From Turritopsis dohrnii (Eukaryota > Cnidaria > Hydrozoa > Anthoathecata > Oceaniidae): DNA of 64,000 bases. How positions within the stretch are numbered: position 1 is the first letter of the stretch; each line of letters opens with the position of its first letter. Both the position numbers and the translations under genes were made by a program. The notes below the pieces were generated by a model. It was not told the DNA's origin. It made no database searches and worked only from the letters and a program-made list of their open reading frames with translations. The DNA lies in NCBI GenBank assembly GCA_027922465.2, contig BQMF02000159.1, positions 248,001 through 312,000 on the forward strand. Reading direction: 5' to 3'. Of the stretch, positions 21,998 to 33,602 are shown one piece after another.

Positions 21998-22273
21998 TCT
22001 TTCATGCAGCTTATTGGTTTTGGTGCTTTAACAGAAATTCGTAAAATTCAGGCTATTGCATGACAAATATCCGTAAAGTTTGCATTGTTACTTGATAACA
22101 CATTCTCACTAAATAAAACGGGAGCCTTATATGACACAAGCACGATTATAACACTATTGCATTACTATTGTATGGATAATGAATATAAAAGGCATGCATA
22201 ACGTAGTTATTCATTTGAACTCTACTAAGTACAGAAAAACAGGCCTTCTTTCAATTTATTTTTTTTGCAGCAA
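21953..22273. repeat. Duplicated segment, copy 1
   Basis: It begins TGGAAGGCAACAGAATGTTG and ends at GCAGCAA, matching 23146-23683. It lacks about 240 internal bases present in copy 2 (roughly 23211-23455). Confidence 0.8.
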
Positions 22274-23145
22274 CCCAGTGGGCACACGACGTTTTTGAGG
22301 CGTCTCACTTTAATCGCAAATTGGTCGTTGGGTCGTGAGATCATTTTGCGACGTCGTAGGGACGTCTGAAAGTGGGACGTTCCAATTGGGATTATTTTAC
22401 GATCAAATAACAACATGTTAAAAAGTTTCCAATTTCATTCTGCTGTTACTAAACAGTATGCTTTGAGTAACAATAACATACTCCATATGGAATTTACATT
22501 CGTACCAATTCTTTTTCTTGGTCGTGTGAGGGATGCTTTCACGAGGTTTTTGGGACGCCTCTACACAGATTAAATTACGACCTTTAAAAGAATTATAAAT
22601 TTTCATAAGCAATCAATCGACAAAAATTGATCGAATATGTTTTACTACAGTTGAATGATTTAAAGAATTTGAAATAGACCAATCATAAATACGTCAGACA
22701 AAGAGAAATTCCCGGGTTATAAAATACACGTGTGATATAGAAAGTTTCAAAAGCATAAATTGACTTTCTTGTAAGAAAAGGTTAATACAGTTAATAAACA
22801 CAAGTTTCGATAAAAAGACGTTTGGATAGAACTTAGAAGAATTAATTAAACATGGCGTTTTGTCAAAATTAAACTGACAACGTGGAAATGGAAGACACTT
22901 TGTAAAGATACGATTCTGTTCGATGAAATTAACGGTGAGTTTCTGTTTTCTGAATCCGTTCGTCGAGTATATTTATACATGTTTATACATTCTTGTTGAA
23001 CTTACTTTCAGTATTCCAGCATCAGAAAAGCACTGTAGATGACTCTAAAGAAAACTTCCGTTGATGCTCAAAGATCTCCTAATCGACAAAGTGGTTGGCA
23101 AAATTTCAAAAAGGCTTGCCGAAGGGAGTTTTAAATGTCGTAACA
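22274..23145. other. Spacer between duplicated segments
   Basis: The left part contains a degenerate inverted-repeat stretch with GACGTTTTTGAGGCGTCTC and ACGTCGTAGGGACGTCTG; the form GGTTTTTGGGACGCCTC recurs near 22540. This suggests an old short transposon. No gene is supported; one GTGAGT donor-like site at about 22934 was not matched to a coding exon. Confidence 0.35.
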
Positions 23146-23683
23146 TGGAAGGCAACAGAATGTTGCAATTGTAAACTATGGAAGCGTTAATCTTTCATGC
23201 AGCTTATTGGTTTACTTTTGGGCACTTGCTGAACTTAAAAACACTTTTTACAGTCTCATATGCCTCTGGTACTTTTAGCTAATATACCGTTCCTGAATTA
23301 CTGTTTATAAACTCAGTTTTGTACTCTTATTCCTGTTTTGAACTGATATAAACCATTATTTAGGCATGACGTAATGAAAGCAGTAAAATAATGAATCGCA
23401 TTTTAAAAAGTTTAGTCATTATAAGTCGATTGCAATGCAGTGTTTAAACAAAAATTCAGGAAATTCAGGCTATTGCATGACAAATATCCGTTAAGTTTGT
23501 ATAGTTACTTGATAACACTAAATAAAACGGGAGCCTTATTTGGCACAAGCACGATTATAACACTATTGCATTACTATTGTATGGATAATGAATATAAAAT
23601 GCATACATAACGTAGTTATTCATTTGACCTCTACTAAATACAGAAAAACAGGCCTTCTTTCAAATTTTGCACTTTTGCAGCAA
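23146..23683. repeat. Duplicated segment, copy 2 (longer)
   Basis: This is the second copy of 21953-22273, with about 240 extra internal bases. Both ends agree with copy 1, so the difference is an internal insertion here or a deletion there. Confidence 0.8.
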
Positions 23684-26600
23684 ATAATATTGAAAGGAAA
23701 CCTTTGGGATAAAACAATGCATTAAAAAGTTCATTATTTTGCAATTTCTAAATGGTAAACTGCGCCATGAATTTCTTCCGTACCACATTCATCATCAACA
23801 CTTGTGAACTTAAAAATCTTGCAGCTAATTCTAAACACAGACTTTTGTGTATGCAACATATATGCAATTAGACCCGTCTTAATTAGTGTTTTTATAAGAC
23901 TCATGGAAATTCAAACCTCATAGCTGTATGTATCACAGGTATGTACACATGCTGTAAATGTGTTATTGGAAGGATGGTAGGACTGAGTGAAAGTTAGAAA
24001 ACTAAAATGAGAAATTGTGCCAAATTGAGATGAATGAAAGCTGGATCTTGAAACTAACTTTTCCCTTCGAAGTGCTTATGGGCTCTTCAGAACAGAAAGT
24101 TGGGATTGGTAAGGATGAGCAAGTATTAAGAGCAAGTTGGTAGTTCACCATCACCCAATTGTATGAGATTTTGACAAAGTCTTCGTTTCTAATCTCTGGC
24201 CCTCACATTTTGAGATAATAGTGATAAGAGAAATAAGACATTCAATGACATCAAACAGACAGGTGTCCTCTCAAAATTGTGTGCATATACCAATATTATT
24301 CTAACAAAACTTAATTCAATAAAATCTTTTTCTAGACATTAAAGATACAAAGCACAACAAACACTTATTAATTTCTCATTTGACTTGTGTAGAGTTTTAT
24401 CTATCTTTACAAATGAAATAAATATGATTGTCTTTCAATTGAATTGAATGCAATCGAATTGCAAATAAATACAGATTTTGCATTAAAAGCAAAAGAAGTT
24501 GCCAATTCTTAAAAATTAAGCTTCTTCATTTTTCACAAAAATATACTAGCCGAAAGAACATGAAAATGGCTTTTGATCGATGTAAAAATTATTTTGAAAT
24601 CCGGTACATTCCTTTAAAAAACAGCTTTAGAATTTCCATTTCCAACATTATGAATTTAATGAATCAAATCGTTGAGTTTTTCATCAATATCTTTTCGAAG
24701 AACAAATATTTTGGCAAACATTTTATATTAATGGATAGATGATGAAAAGCTCTTTCTTGTGATATAAAATTTGTAATAATTTATCAGGCATGTAATGAGA
24801 AATACGCCTTGAAAGTTGGTGGATAAGACATTTTGATATACACTGTATATAACATAATTAAGAAAAACTAATTTCGGCATTTTACTCTGGGTGCACTCTG
24901 AAATAGAAAATAACAAATCTGGAATCTACATCCCCTGAGAAAGTGTTCTAAGCCCTAGTAAAACAAAATATATGAAGGTCTTTTTTTCGCAATTTCGTCA
25001 AGATTTACGATCGTTCTTCTTTATTCTCATCGTCGATCTTTTTTACGGCATCATAATCACGCGACGCGATAATAAATACCGTCACTCAAAAATCTGTCCA
25101 GTACATTTATTTATGGATTTGCGCATTATTTGTTGGCGCTCCATTTGACTCGCCAAGCTTAGGTTAGCTATAAGTGCAAACCCCACCGTTTGATTGTTCT
25201 GCCTTACAGCTCAAAAATCGGCCCCTTTTGATCTATGATGATGCGAGTTATAACTAACAGTTTTGAGCTGTATTAATACAGTCAAATACCGATTCTAAAT
25301 ATCATACACTTATTAAATTTATATAGCTAATTTCCATTCACTCAGATTCCTTATTAAAATTTAGTGGCTTCAGTTGATGAATATAAATCACAACGTTTCT
25401 GAAGCAAAATTGTTCAATATGTGGGTCTAAACAAAGCGTTGCAATCCAGAAATGGGATCAAAAACTAAACCAAGCATGTGCACATACATAGAAAATGTAA
25501 TCTAATTTTTACTTTACGGTACACAATTTGTAGGATTTTCATAAAAAGGTATACATTGACTTAAGAATTCTAAATCTTAAGCTGTATATCGTTTAGCAAA
25601 ATACATAAAAGGATAAAGGTAAACTTCACACTTAACAACAATACAGCGTTTACTCAAAACTAAACCATCTGCCATAATGGATTCAAGATCCCATGTAATG
25701 ATTTAAAACTGTTATATATACGTCACATAGCTTGGTTATAAAAATCCTGCAAATTGTCAGAGAGAGAAGAATGGGCTGACAAGAACGACTGAGACGATTT
25801 AAGGGAAGATAACAATCTAAAAAGCAATTTCCCTGAAATTTGAAATATCAGTATTCATACAGAATACCATCCTGTTTTCGATCACATAGTAACCTTGAAA
25901 CTAACAACAAATTTCACTCAACATATGTTAAAATTTGGTTAAAATCCTGACAGGATCCTACACAAGATCCTACAAGAATTCATAATAAAAATACTTCTTT
26001 TTCAGCATACATAATAAGGGTAGTTAACATATACAACAAACATCATTTTATAAGTTGTGTTTTTCTGTCTTCATTTGTGACAAACGTATAAATACTTAGG
26101 TCACTTACATGAAGAAGTTATAGAGCTTTTTCGAAATAGACATACATCTACTGACCAGTGAACTTAGTAAATTCTGATATAAATAACGATGTTGAATCAT
26201 TTAATAATTTGAATAAGTTCTTCATCCCAAACATTTATTATGAGAATCTTCTCTCACCACTGCACTGTTGTATTGTTTATGTATTATCTTCATAGTTTGT
26301 TTTTACTTTTTGTGTGCCTTTATTGACTATTTATATTTTCTTTTGTGGAAGATTGAACCTCAATACACTCAAGTTTTACTTTTCTGCTTCTATTTCTGGA
26401 TGTGTCTCCAAACAAAATAAACCACAGCTCGTTACAAAGATAAAATCCACACAACACCACACGAATTTTGCAATCTCCCTTTTATCATTCAAGGTTTTCG
26501 AATGTAATAACCTTGATAACGAATAAAATCTTTATCAAATCAGAAACACCGTCTTTCCAGAATGCTGTTGAAGTCTTGTAAACAACTAAGTTTTGCAGAA

Positions 26601-27217
26601 ATGAGCTCGAGTGAACTCGACGAACTATATTTGGTCTCTATATTGGCTGTAATGTGACTATATAAAAAACTGAATGCACGAGACAAAATTTCTTCGGGCC
26701 ACCTCTTTTAAAAGTTATACAGATTTTGTGTAATTTTCATGTCACGTGACCAGCGTTCGCCAGGGTCTTCTTTGCCGCTATCCGTATATCAAAAAAGGCA
26801 AGAGACCCTGGGTTCGAGGTTGAGTACAAAGTGTGAGGCTTTAGATATTTCGGTCGTCGGTAGAGTGGTCAAATACAGCTCAAAGCTTATACACGTGCTC
26901 TTCCTAAGAACCTCTTTCTCGATTTTACCACGCCAGAAGAGTTTCAGAACCGACTAATCGCAATGATAAGTGACAATGGAGTCGCTTAAAATTTCCATTA
27001 ACAAAAGAAATTGCTCTCCAAGACGTCTAAGGTAAAGCCTGCTGGAAAAGTGACTTTACAGCTGAGAAATACATTGCAGATGAAAGAAAACATCGTGATG
27101 GATACAAAGTAAGTTTGTATTTTCCCCTTTTATAAGTCTTGTATGTTTGTCTTTCCATTATTAAAAATTAAAAACTTTGGTTGGGTTGTAGACAAAAGCA
27201 ACAAATAAAATTTATTG
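23684..27217. other. Long stretch with no supported gene
   Basis: AT-rich, with short open frames only and no recognisable domain. At about 24676-24727 a segment (GAACAAATATTTTGGCAAAC) recurs at 56812-56866, a small dispersed repeat. Around 26740-26830 the text CGTTCGCCAGGGTCTTC then AAGAGACCCTGGGTTCGAG is a GC-richer repeat-like island; a related phrase, AAGAGACCCTGGGATC, occurs at 47.0 kb. Confidence 0.4.
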
Positions 27218-27825
27218 ACTAGCATGTAGCTTTAGCTAAAAATGCCCCCGCCCTCAAGCATTCAAATTTGTACACACAACCAGCTATACATTGCAAGCTA
27301 TACAACGGAAACAAAAACAAAGAAAACTTTTTTACTTTTTGTTATCTATTGGTCCTGATGCTAATTTATACCTTTCCAAAAGTTTAATTAAGGCTTAACA
27401 AGTAATATCAGAAAGTATTGGCTACAAACAAAAGAAATGTGTGAACTGAAACCATACGTATTTTATGATCAAAATAAGATAAACATTTATTAAAGAAATT
27501 CTGTAAGAGCCAAAAGAAAGAAAAAAACTTTTTCAAAAAAAAAATTAAAGCGAAAAATCCATTAGAAATCTGCTCTTCAAACTTTGATTCGAAATAAGAA
27601 ATAGCCAAAATTTACATAAAAAACAAGAAAAAAATATAAGAAGGTTTTATTGATCATGATCACACCAGGTTTGGGGGAGGAAATAAAGAAGGAAAACACG
27701 AAGAACGACAATTTGTAGGCTTTCTTGCATACACAAAAATCCAATTAAAAACTTTTTAAGGCAAGATCCGCCAAAAATCAGTGCATTCAAAAAATAGCCA
27801 AAGTGTACATAAACAAGATTCGCAA
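27218..27825. mobile_element. GCCCCCGC-end element, left part only
   Basis: It starts ACTAGCATGTAGCTTTAGC then AAAAATGCCCCCGCC and follows the 11.41 kb copy through ATTGATCATGATCACACCAGG. The right part is missing where inverted R1 copy C begins. Confidence 0.6.
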
Positions 27826-29740
27826 AAATGCGACTATATATTTCCCCAAAGTTGCGTAATTTTTGCCAATTATTGTGTGTACATTGATAACCATGAGAAA
27901 AATGTTTGATGAAACAATTACAGTATAAAAAGTGAGAGGTTACTATATGGGCACTTAGCTAAAAGTTATATGAGTAGTAGTAGTACTAGTAGTAGTAGTA
28001 GTATTTATTCTTCATTCCAACAGATACATACAATAAAAGTATAATTCCCAAACAAATAAAACAAGGAAAATCATGTACACATCTGAAAAAATGAAAGGAG
28101 ACACACCTTATAGTCAATGACTAATCAGAGAGGTGGCCACCTAAAATACAAGTTATGTGCAAAACTGTATCACTACTTTAAACAAGTAAAAATTTAATTT
28201 GTAACAAATCAGTAATTACTGAAAATAATGCTTTTGTAAAGATTAATAAGATTAGATTTTGAAAGAGTGGTGAGGTCGGATCCTGGATAAAGCATCTGAA
28301 GCTCATTCCACTGAACTACAGACTGGTAAATAGAGTTTATGCCATATTTGGAGGTATTACATTGTGGTCTGATCTAAATGCGACTAATATTTCCCATTAA
28401 ACAACTGCATATATCATCAATGTGTAAAAGAATTTCATCATAACAAATGTATGATTTATTGTTGCAGAAGCTTTGCATCCGTAAACAATGTAAAACAGAA
28501 CACTTGTTTTTTATAACTCAGATAAAATCTTACAACATTATATTATCAAATTTGTATACAGGTGGTTTCACTGTACAAAAGAAAAAAATGTTAAACCTAC
28601 TTTTAATAGCTACAGTGGAATTGAAAATAAAATGTAAATAAAATTCTCAATAATGAAACTTCTCAATATTCTGTTTATTATTATGCATAAGCATTTTCAA
28701 TAGCTATATATAGTATAATACTTTGGGGTAAACATCATAAGCAAATAACTAATTATTATAAGCAATCAAAATTTTTACTAACACAAATATTACGTAGCAT
28801 TTCAAATTAGGACCGAACAGTTATTTTCAAAAAAGAGATGGGCTTAAAATGACAATTTATAAAACCAAATTCAAGTATCAGCATAAATATCTCTGTTCAA
28901 AAAAATGTGTTCACACTCATTGTTTATTATGTGATAAAAATGACCTTCGTAAATACAAAATGGAAAAGAACAACAGATTTTCGAAGTGAAAATACACATC
29001 CATAACCAAACCACTACATAGCTGAAAACAGAAGTTTGTTTTCTGACTTGATTCAATTTACAGACTGTTTGTCATGTTGGATTGTGTTTTGATTTATGTT
29101 TGTTGTTCGTAAGAAAGATTGTCGGTTATTATATATATATTACATTTTGAAAAATAAAATATGATATACAGCATCAAAACAGTATACATGACCACTTCAT
29201 TCATAGTAAACTATGTTTCTGTTGTTGGATTAAACAACTATCCAAGTATACTCCACCAGATTCTTTCAAGTTATTATGTGTCTCAATCCTCTGTGTATTA
29301 AAATATTATACGTAACTGCTGAACTTATATATCTGACATCACATATTTACTTGCTGTTTTTAATTAACGTAACTGGTTGAACTGGTGGTTGATCTCCACG
29401 TGAAAAGGATTTCCTTCTTTATTATGCTGTATATACATCATCCTGCTTTCAGTTTAGTTGGGCTACATTACATCAGGATCATACTTAATAAATGTTCAGC
29501 CTGGTTATTGAGAATGATCCTTTGCACTGGAATCACAGCTTCAATGGTTTGTTGTTCCAAGCGTTTAATTACCAATATCATCATCATAACACATTGTTAT
29601 CAACACAAAAACAAAACATAACCAATGTTTCTTTTTTTGTCTGTTTTTTACACGTTCATTCAAAAGTTTTTAAAACTTTTTAAGAAATAAAACGATTCAT
29701 TTCCATCACTTAATGTTTCAACTATTGAATCATTAAAGCT
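27826..29740 (-). mobile_element. Dispersed repeat R1, copy C (inverted)
   Basis: Read on the minus strand it follows copy B from the AATGATTCAATAGTTGAAAC region to the 3' hairpin terminus, here CAAGATTCGCAAAAATGCGA on the plus strand at 27826. It supplies the empty site for the copy B insertion and itself carries a LINE insertion at about 27967-28376. The 5' module shared with R2 is not intact. Confidence 0.65.
27967..28376 (-). mobile_element. 5'-truncated LINE insertion with (TAC)n tail
   Basis: Copies A and B lack this block. On the minus strand it starts in a coding remnant reading YGINSIYQSVVQWNELQM then DLTTLSKSNLINLYK, the usual end of a LINE ORF2. It continues through a 3' untranslated region and ends in an ACTACTACT-type microsatellite. 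Insertion into R1 shows that R1 copy C is older. Confidence 0.65.
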
Positions 29741-29849
29741 AGCAAAAAACATCTTCAAAATCCCATCTGCACTGCACTGACACTGACTGATAAGATGGGT
29801 AGATGCTAAATGGTGTAGGATTCCGTACTTACAACTCGATATCATATAA

Positions 29850-32251
29850 GGGATCGTCTCCAAATTATAAGCGATATAATAAGCGCTTATTAGCGAATTT
29901 TTGCTAGCGATTTTCGGAAAAAGCGCTTAATGAATCGCTTACTTTAATATTTAAGCGATTTGTACAAACTATCAAACAAATTTTTAATGATTTAAATCGT
30001 TTATTTTTCGCTTATAATTCGCTTATCATCTGCAAAAATCGATAAAAATCCACTAAACTTAATCACTTAATCGCTTTTCCACTTCACATGAATCGCTTTT
30101 TTGCTTCATATGAATCGCTTTTTTGATTCTATATCGCTCACAAGTGTTGATTAAAATTCTGATAAACATTCCCCCAAGGAATATACCAAAATATCGATCG
30201 AACGGCTCAAAAAAGAATTGTAAGGGACGGTTCCTATTGGTAGTAGCTTTAAAACAGACTATTTTTTTCTTTTTTCTTAAACTGAATGTGAACCAGTTCA
30301 TTTCACATAACAGCGGTAGAACAACTTAAACAAAAAAGAATTATAGCAGAGGGTTTCTATTTGTAGCAACCTGAGAACAAACTGTTGTTTCTTTTATCTC
30401 CAACTGAATAAGAACCAGGTAATCACTTCATTATTAAACACTAACGCGTGCTACCTGTAATTATACATCCGTCACATTGAGTTTTCAAAATAATGCTGAA
30501 GTCGCGATAACAACAACATCTTTTGAGAGTATAGACATCCTTATCAATAAAAAAATGTTTTTCATGAACTTTTTATTTTTATTTGGCAAAATAGCAATTA
30601 GATGTAATATCCCAGTTATGTTCCAACTTCGAAAACTTGCGCATGGGAATATGAAAAATATAAACATACATAGACGTTGAATGAAACGAAACGTAGTGAG
30701 TAGGTGAATCCTACTTTTCATATTCTAACAAAATACCCAGGGTTTGAATTAACTTTTCAAATCAAGTGATTCGTGAAAAAAAATCGATGCTGAAAGGGCT
30801 TCGTACACCAGTCATGTCATTTTATGGCGTGTGATCGCATACACCCGGACATGCCTGAAGCGTATTGGGCGTGCGATTTTATAGCACGTCTTAAATTCAT
30901 AATCGTATCTCAAACAATTTTGTAAACATCTTGCATTTATTTGGAAGGCCTTAATAGAATGGAAAATTGTAGGATTGACTCAACGTTCGCAAGACGGTAT
31001 TCACATAAAGCACGGTACTCAAACTTTCTTCACTTCGTCGAGCAAGTCTACTCCGACGAATTTCGCTGACGAGTACAAAATATTGACCAATCAGAAACAT
31101 ATTCACTGGGGAACATCGTGCCTGCAATTATTGAGTGTAGACACCCATCGTTAGTCATTCTTTAAATCATTTAAATCATATTTTAAGGGGAGCTGGAAAC
31201 TAAGATGCTTTTTAATTTCATTGAATAACACGAAAACGAGTCCTACTGGTACCACTTATGTTTTCATATTCTTTCGTTAGGTGAACAAATGAATTCCCAT
31301 GACGAAGGAAATTTCAAAATTACCTTAGCAACGGTGGTCGTTCTCCCTAGCAACAGCGAAGAATCACTAAATATGCCTAAGTAATTTGTTGTCAATTTAG
31401 CACCAGGCGCCATGCATGCAGACGGATTATAGTCTTCGCAATTTTGAATGCCTAACGTTTGTATGTTTATAAATAACAAAAAAACTTTAGAAACTTTCGT
31501 AATATATTTAGCTCGCTAGAAAATAACGATTCGTGATTTTTTAGTTCTTAGAAAATTGTTCGTTCGTGAAACATTAAATTTGACTCGTGAATCACGAATC
31601 GTTAATTCAAACCCTGAACCGTTACTTTATTTTAGTTTGTCATTAAAATCCCTTGGATGGATAATGAAACATGGAATCTATGATGTAAACAAATAATCTT
31701 ATTACGGCGATAGCAACGGTTTTTAGTTTTTATTTACATTTTCTTTTCGAAAAATATTTTCAGTGAGCGTGAGCATCGCGAGCAAAATATGAAACGTTTC
31801 TTTCGTGTTTAAGTGGTGAAAACATTGGCTTGGGTAATGTCATAATTTAGCTTTCTTGTCCACTGATAGACCCAATCATGATAAGATTTTCCAAAAGCGG
31901 AAAAAACCTTGTTGTAATACGTCGGTAAAATAAAAACAAAATACTAGGCAAATTCAAAGAAGCTATATCTTTTTGCCGGTTGAATCTGAAACATCTGAAA
32001 AATAAGAGAAACAAGAGAAATACATGCATGTAAACAAAAAATTTCCAAACAAAGTATTTTTCAAACTCATCAATTCGCTTAAAATCGCTTATGCTAATCG
32101 ATTAACATTCGCTTATAGGAAAATTGGTTAAATTTAATCGCTTATATTCTAACGATTTGATTCACATTATATTCGTTTACAATCGCTAAACAAAAAAAAT
32201 CATAAGCGATAAAATTAAGCGAATTTTAATCGATATTTTGGAGACGATCCC
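29850..32251. mobile_element. Harbinger-like element with TAA target duplication, 2.4 kb
   Basis: The inverted ends are GGGATCGTCTCCAAA / TTTGGAGACGATCCC, flanked by TAA at 29847-29849 and 32252-32254. Both subterminal regions (about 29.86-30.13 kb and 32.07-32.24 kb) are dense in AATCGCTTA/TAAGCGATT motifs, typical of transposase-binding repeats. GG-starting ends with a 3-base TAA duplication fit PIF/Harbinger. No transposase frame is recognisable, so it is non-autonomous. It contains a nested hAT-like element. Confidence 0.7.
30738..31616. mobile_element. Nested hAT-like element
   Basis: The inverted ends are CAGGGTTTGAATTAAC / GTTAATTCAAACCCTG, 16 bases, with further GATTCGTGA/TCACGAATC motifs inside each end. 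CAGGG ends suggest the hAT superfamily, but the expected 8-base target duplication is not clear, so the class is tentative. No transposase was seen. Confidence 0.5.
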
Positions 32252-32254
32252 TAA

Positions 32255-33602
32255 TTTTAACTCGAACTTTTCGAGAAGCGAAATGCTCGTAGTCGTAAAA
32301 AAATTCAATTTCCGCGCGCATAGCGAAGAGTTTGCACGAATGCACAAAGCTATTTTTATGCAATTTTGTTGACAAGAAATTAATGATTTATTGCCTGGCA
32401 AGAAAAAAGGCAAGCTTAATCCAAGGATGGTACGATAGCCACTCAACTCCATGGTAATTTATTCTGCGAAGTGATCCACAAGTTATCACACAACAAATGA
32501 AAAGATTTTCACAAAAAATTGTCGCAATCTTGTTGTTATTGTTATACACGTTTTTTTTATAAAAAAACAACGTGTATTTATAATGATTATTAGTTCCAGT
32601 TGAATACCCTGCTGTTGTTATCATATTAGCTGATTAGACATCTTTTCTAATCGTTTGGTGAAAATAAGAAAGAAGTTATGCAGAGTAAGAGTCAAAGATA
32701 CAACCCAATCTAGGAGAATTCCGAACGTAGATGTGAATAGAATTACTTTAGAATGATATTCGGATTTAAAATCCCCATCAATTCGAAGAAATATAGAATT
32801 TAACCACCTTTTTTACAATAATGTTCAACAAATGTTTTCATTACATTCCAAGGACGTAGAATTAGGAATAAAAACAAAATAAGAACAACTTGAGGCTCAA
32901 ATTACAAGAACAGCCTGAGCCTGAATTTTCTTATAAAATAAGAACAATTCATGATAGGAACAACTCATGACGTGAATTCTCTCACTGGCAAATGGTTTAG
33001 AAGTTGTTATTTTTTTCACCTTCCATACTCATATCGGGTCATTACCGAACAGCAACCATGCTTTCAAACAATTGTTTTTAAAAAGATTTATTTTAATTTT
33101 ACTGGAAGTAAAAATAAGAACAAAATAAGAACAATTGAGGCTGAAAAAGGCTCAAAAATAAGAACAACCAGCCTCACGTCAGATTTTACTGGTTCTTATA
33201 AAAAAAAAAGCGTGTAGCGTTAGAGTAGTTGAGGTTACGATTATTAGAGACCGCATCTTGAAAAAGCAATGGCGTTTATTAGAAAACAGGCTAAACTACA
33301 ACAAGTAGTTTAAATAGTTTGTTGCTTTTCCACGACCGTAATTTCTTAAAAAATATTGAGGGGCTGAAAAAATGGAGCGACCGAAGCGATTTTGAGCAGG
33401 TCAGGAGGCGCTCTAAGTGTTACCGAGTATTTTATCAGTAATTACTGATTCATCGAACGAATTACTGATAAATCGAACGAATTACTGATTAAATCTATTG
33501 TTTTCTAATCAATAATTTACTGATAAATTTATCAGAAATTGTTATGATTTTTCCTCAAACCGTCACATATTCCTTCTGCTGCATAAACACGTGCTTTTGT
33601 TT
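32255..33602. other. No supported gene; repetitive AT-rich DNA
   Basis: The stretch at 32.86-33.21 kb repeats AATAAGAACAA and GAGGCT phrases several times. A palindromic CACGTTTTTTTTATAAAAAA region lies near 32550. No coding exon is supported. Confidence 0.4.
33436..33512. repeat. Short tandem repeat, ~21 bp unit, three copies
   Basis: Units are forms of GAATTACTGATAAATCGAAC, flanked by TTATCAGTAATT and AATTTATCAGAAATT. Confidence 0.65.

Noticed and set aside
30730..31624. 8-base target duplication for the CAGGG-ended element
   Set aside because: Flanks AAAATACC and AACCGTTA do not match, so hAT membership rests on the ends only.
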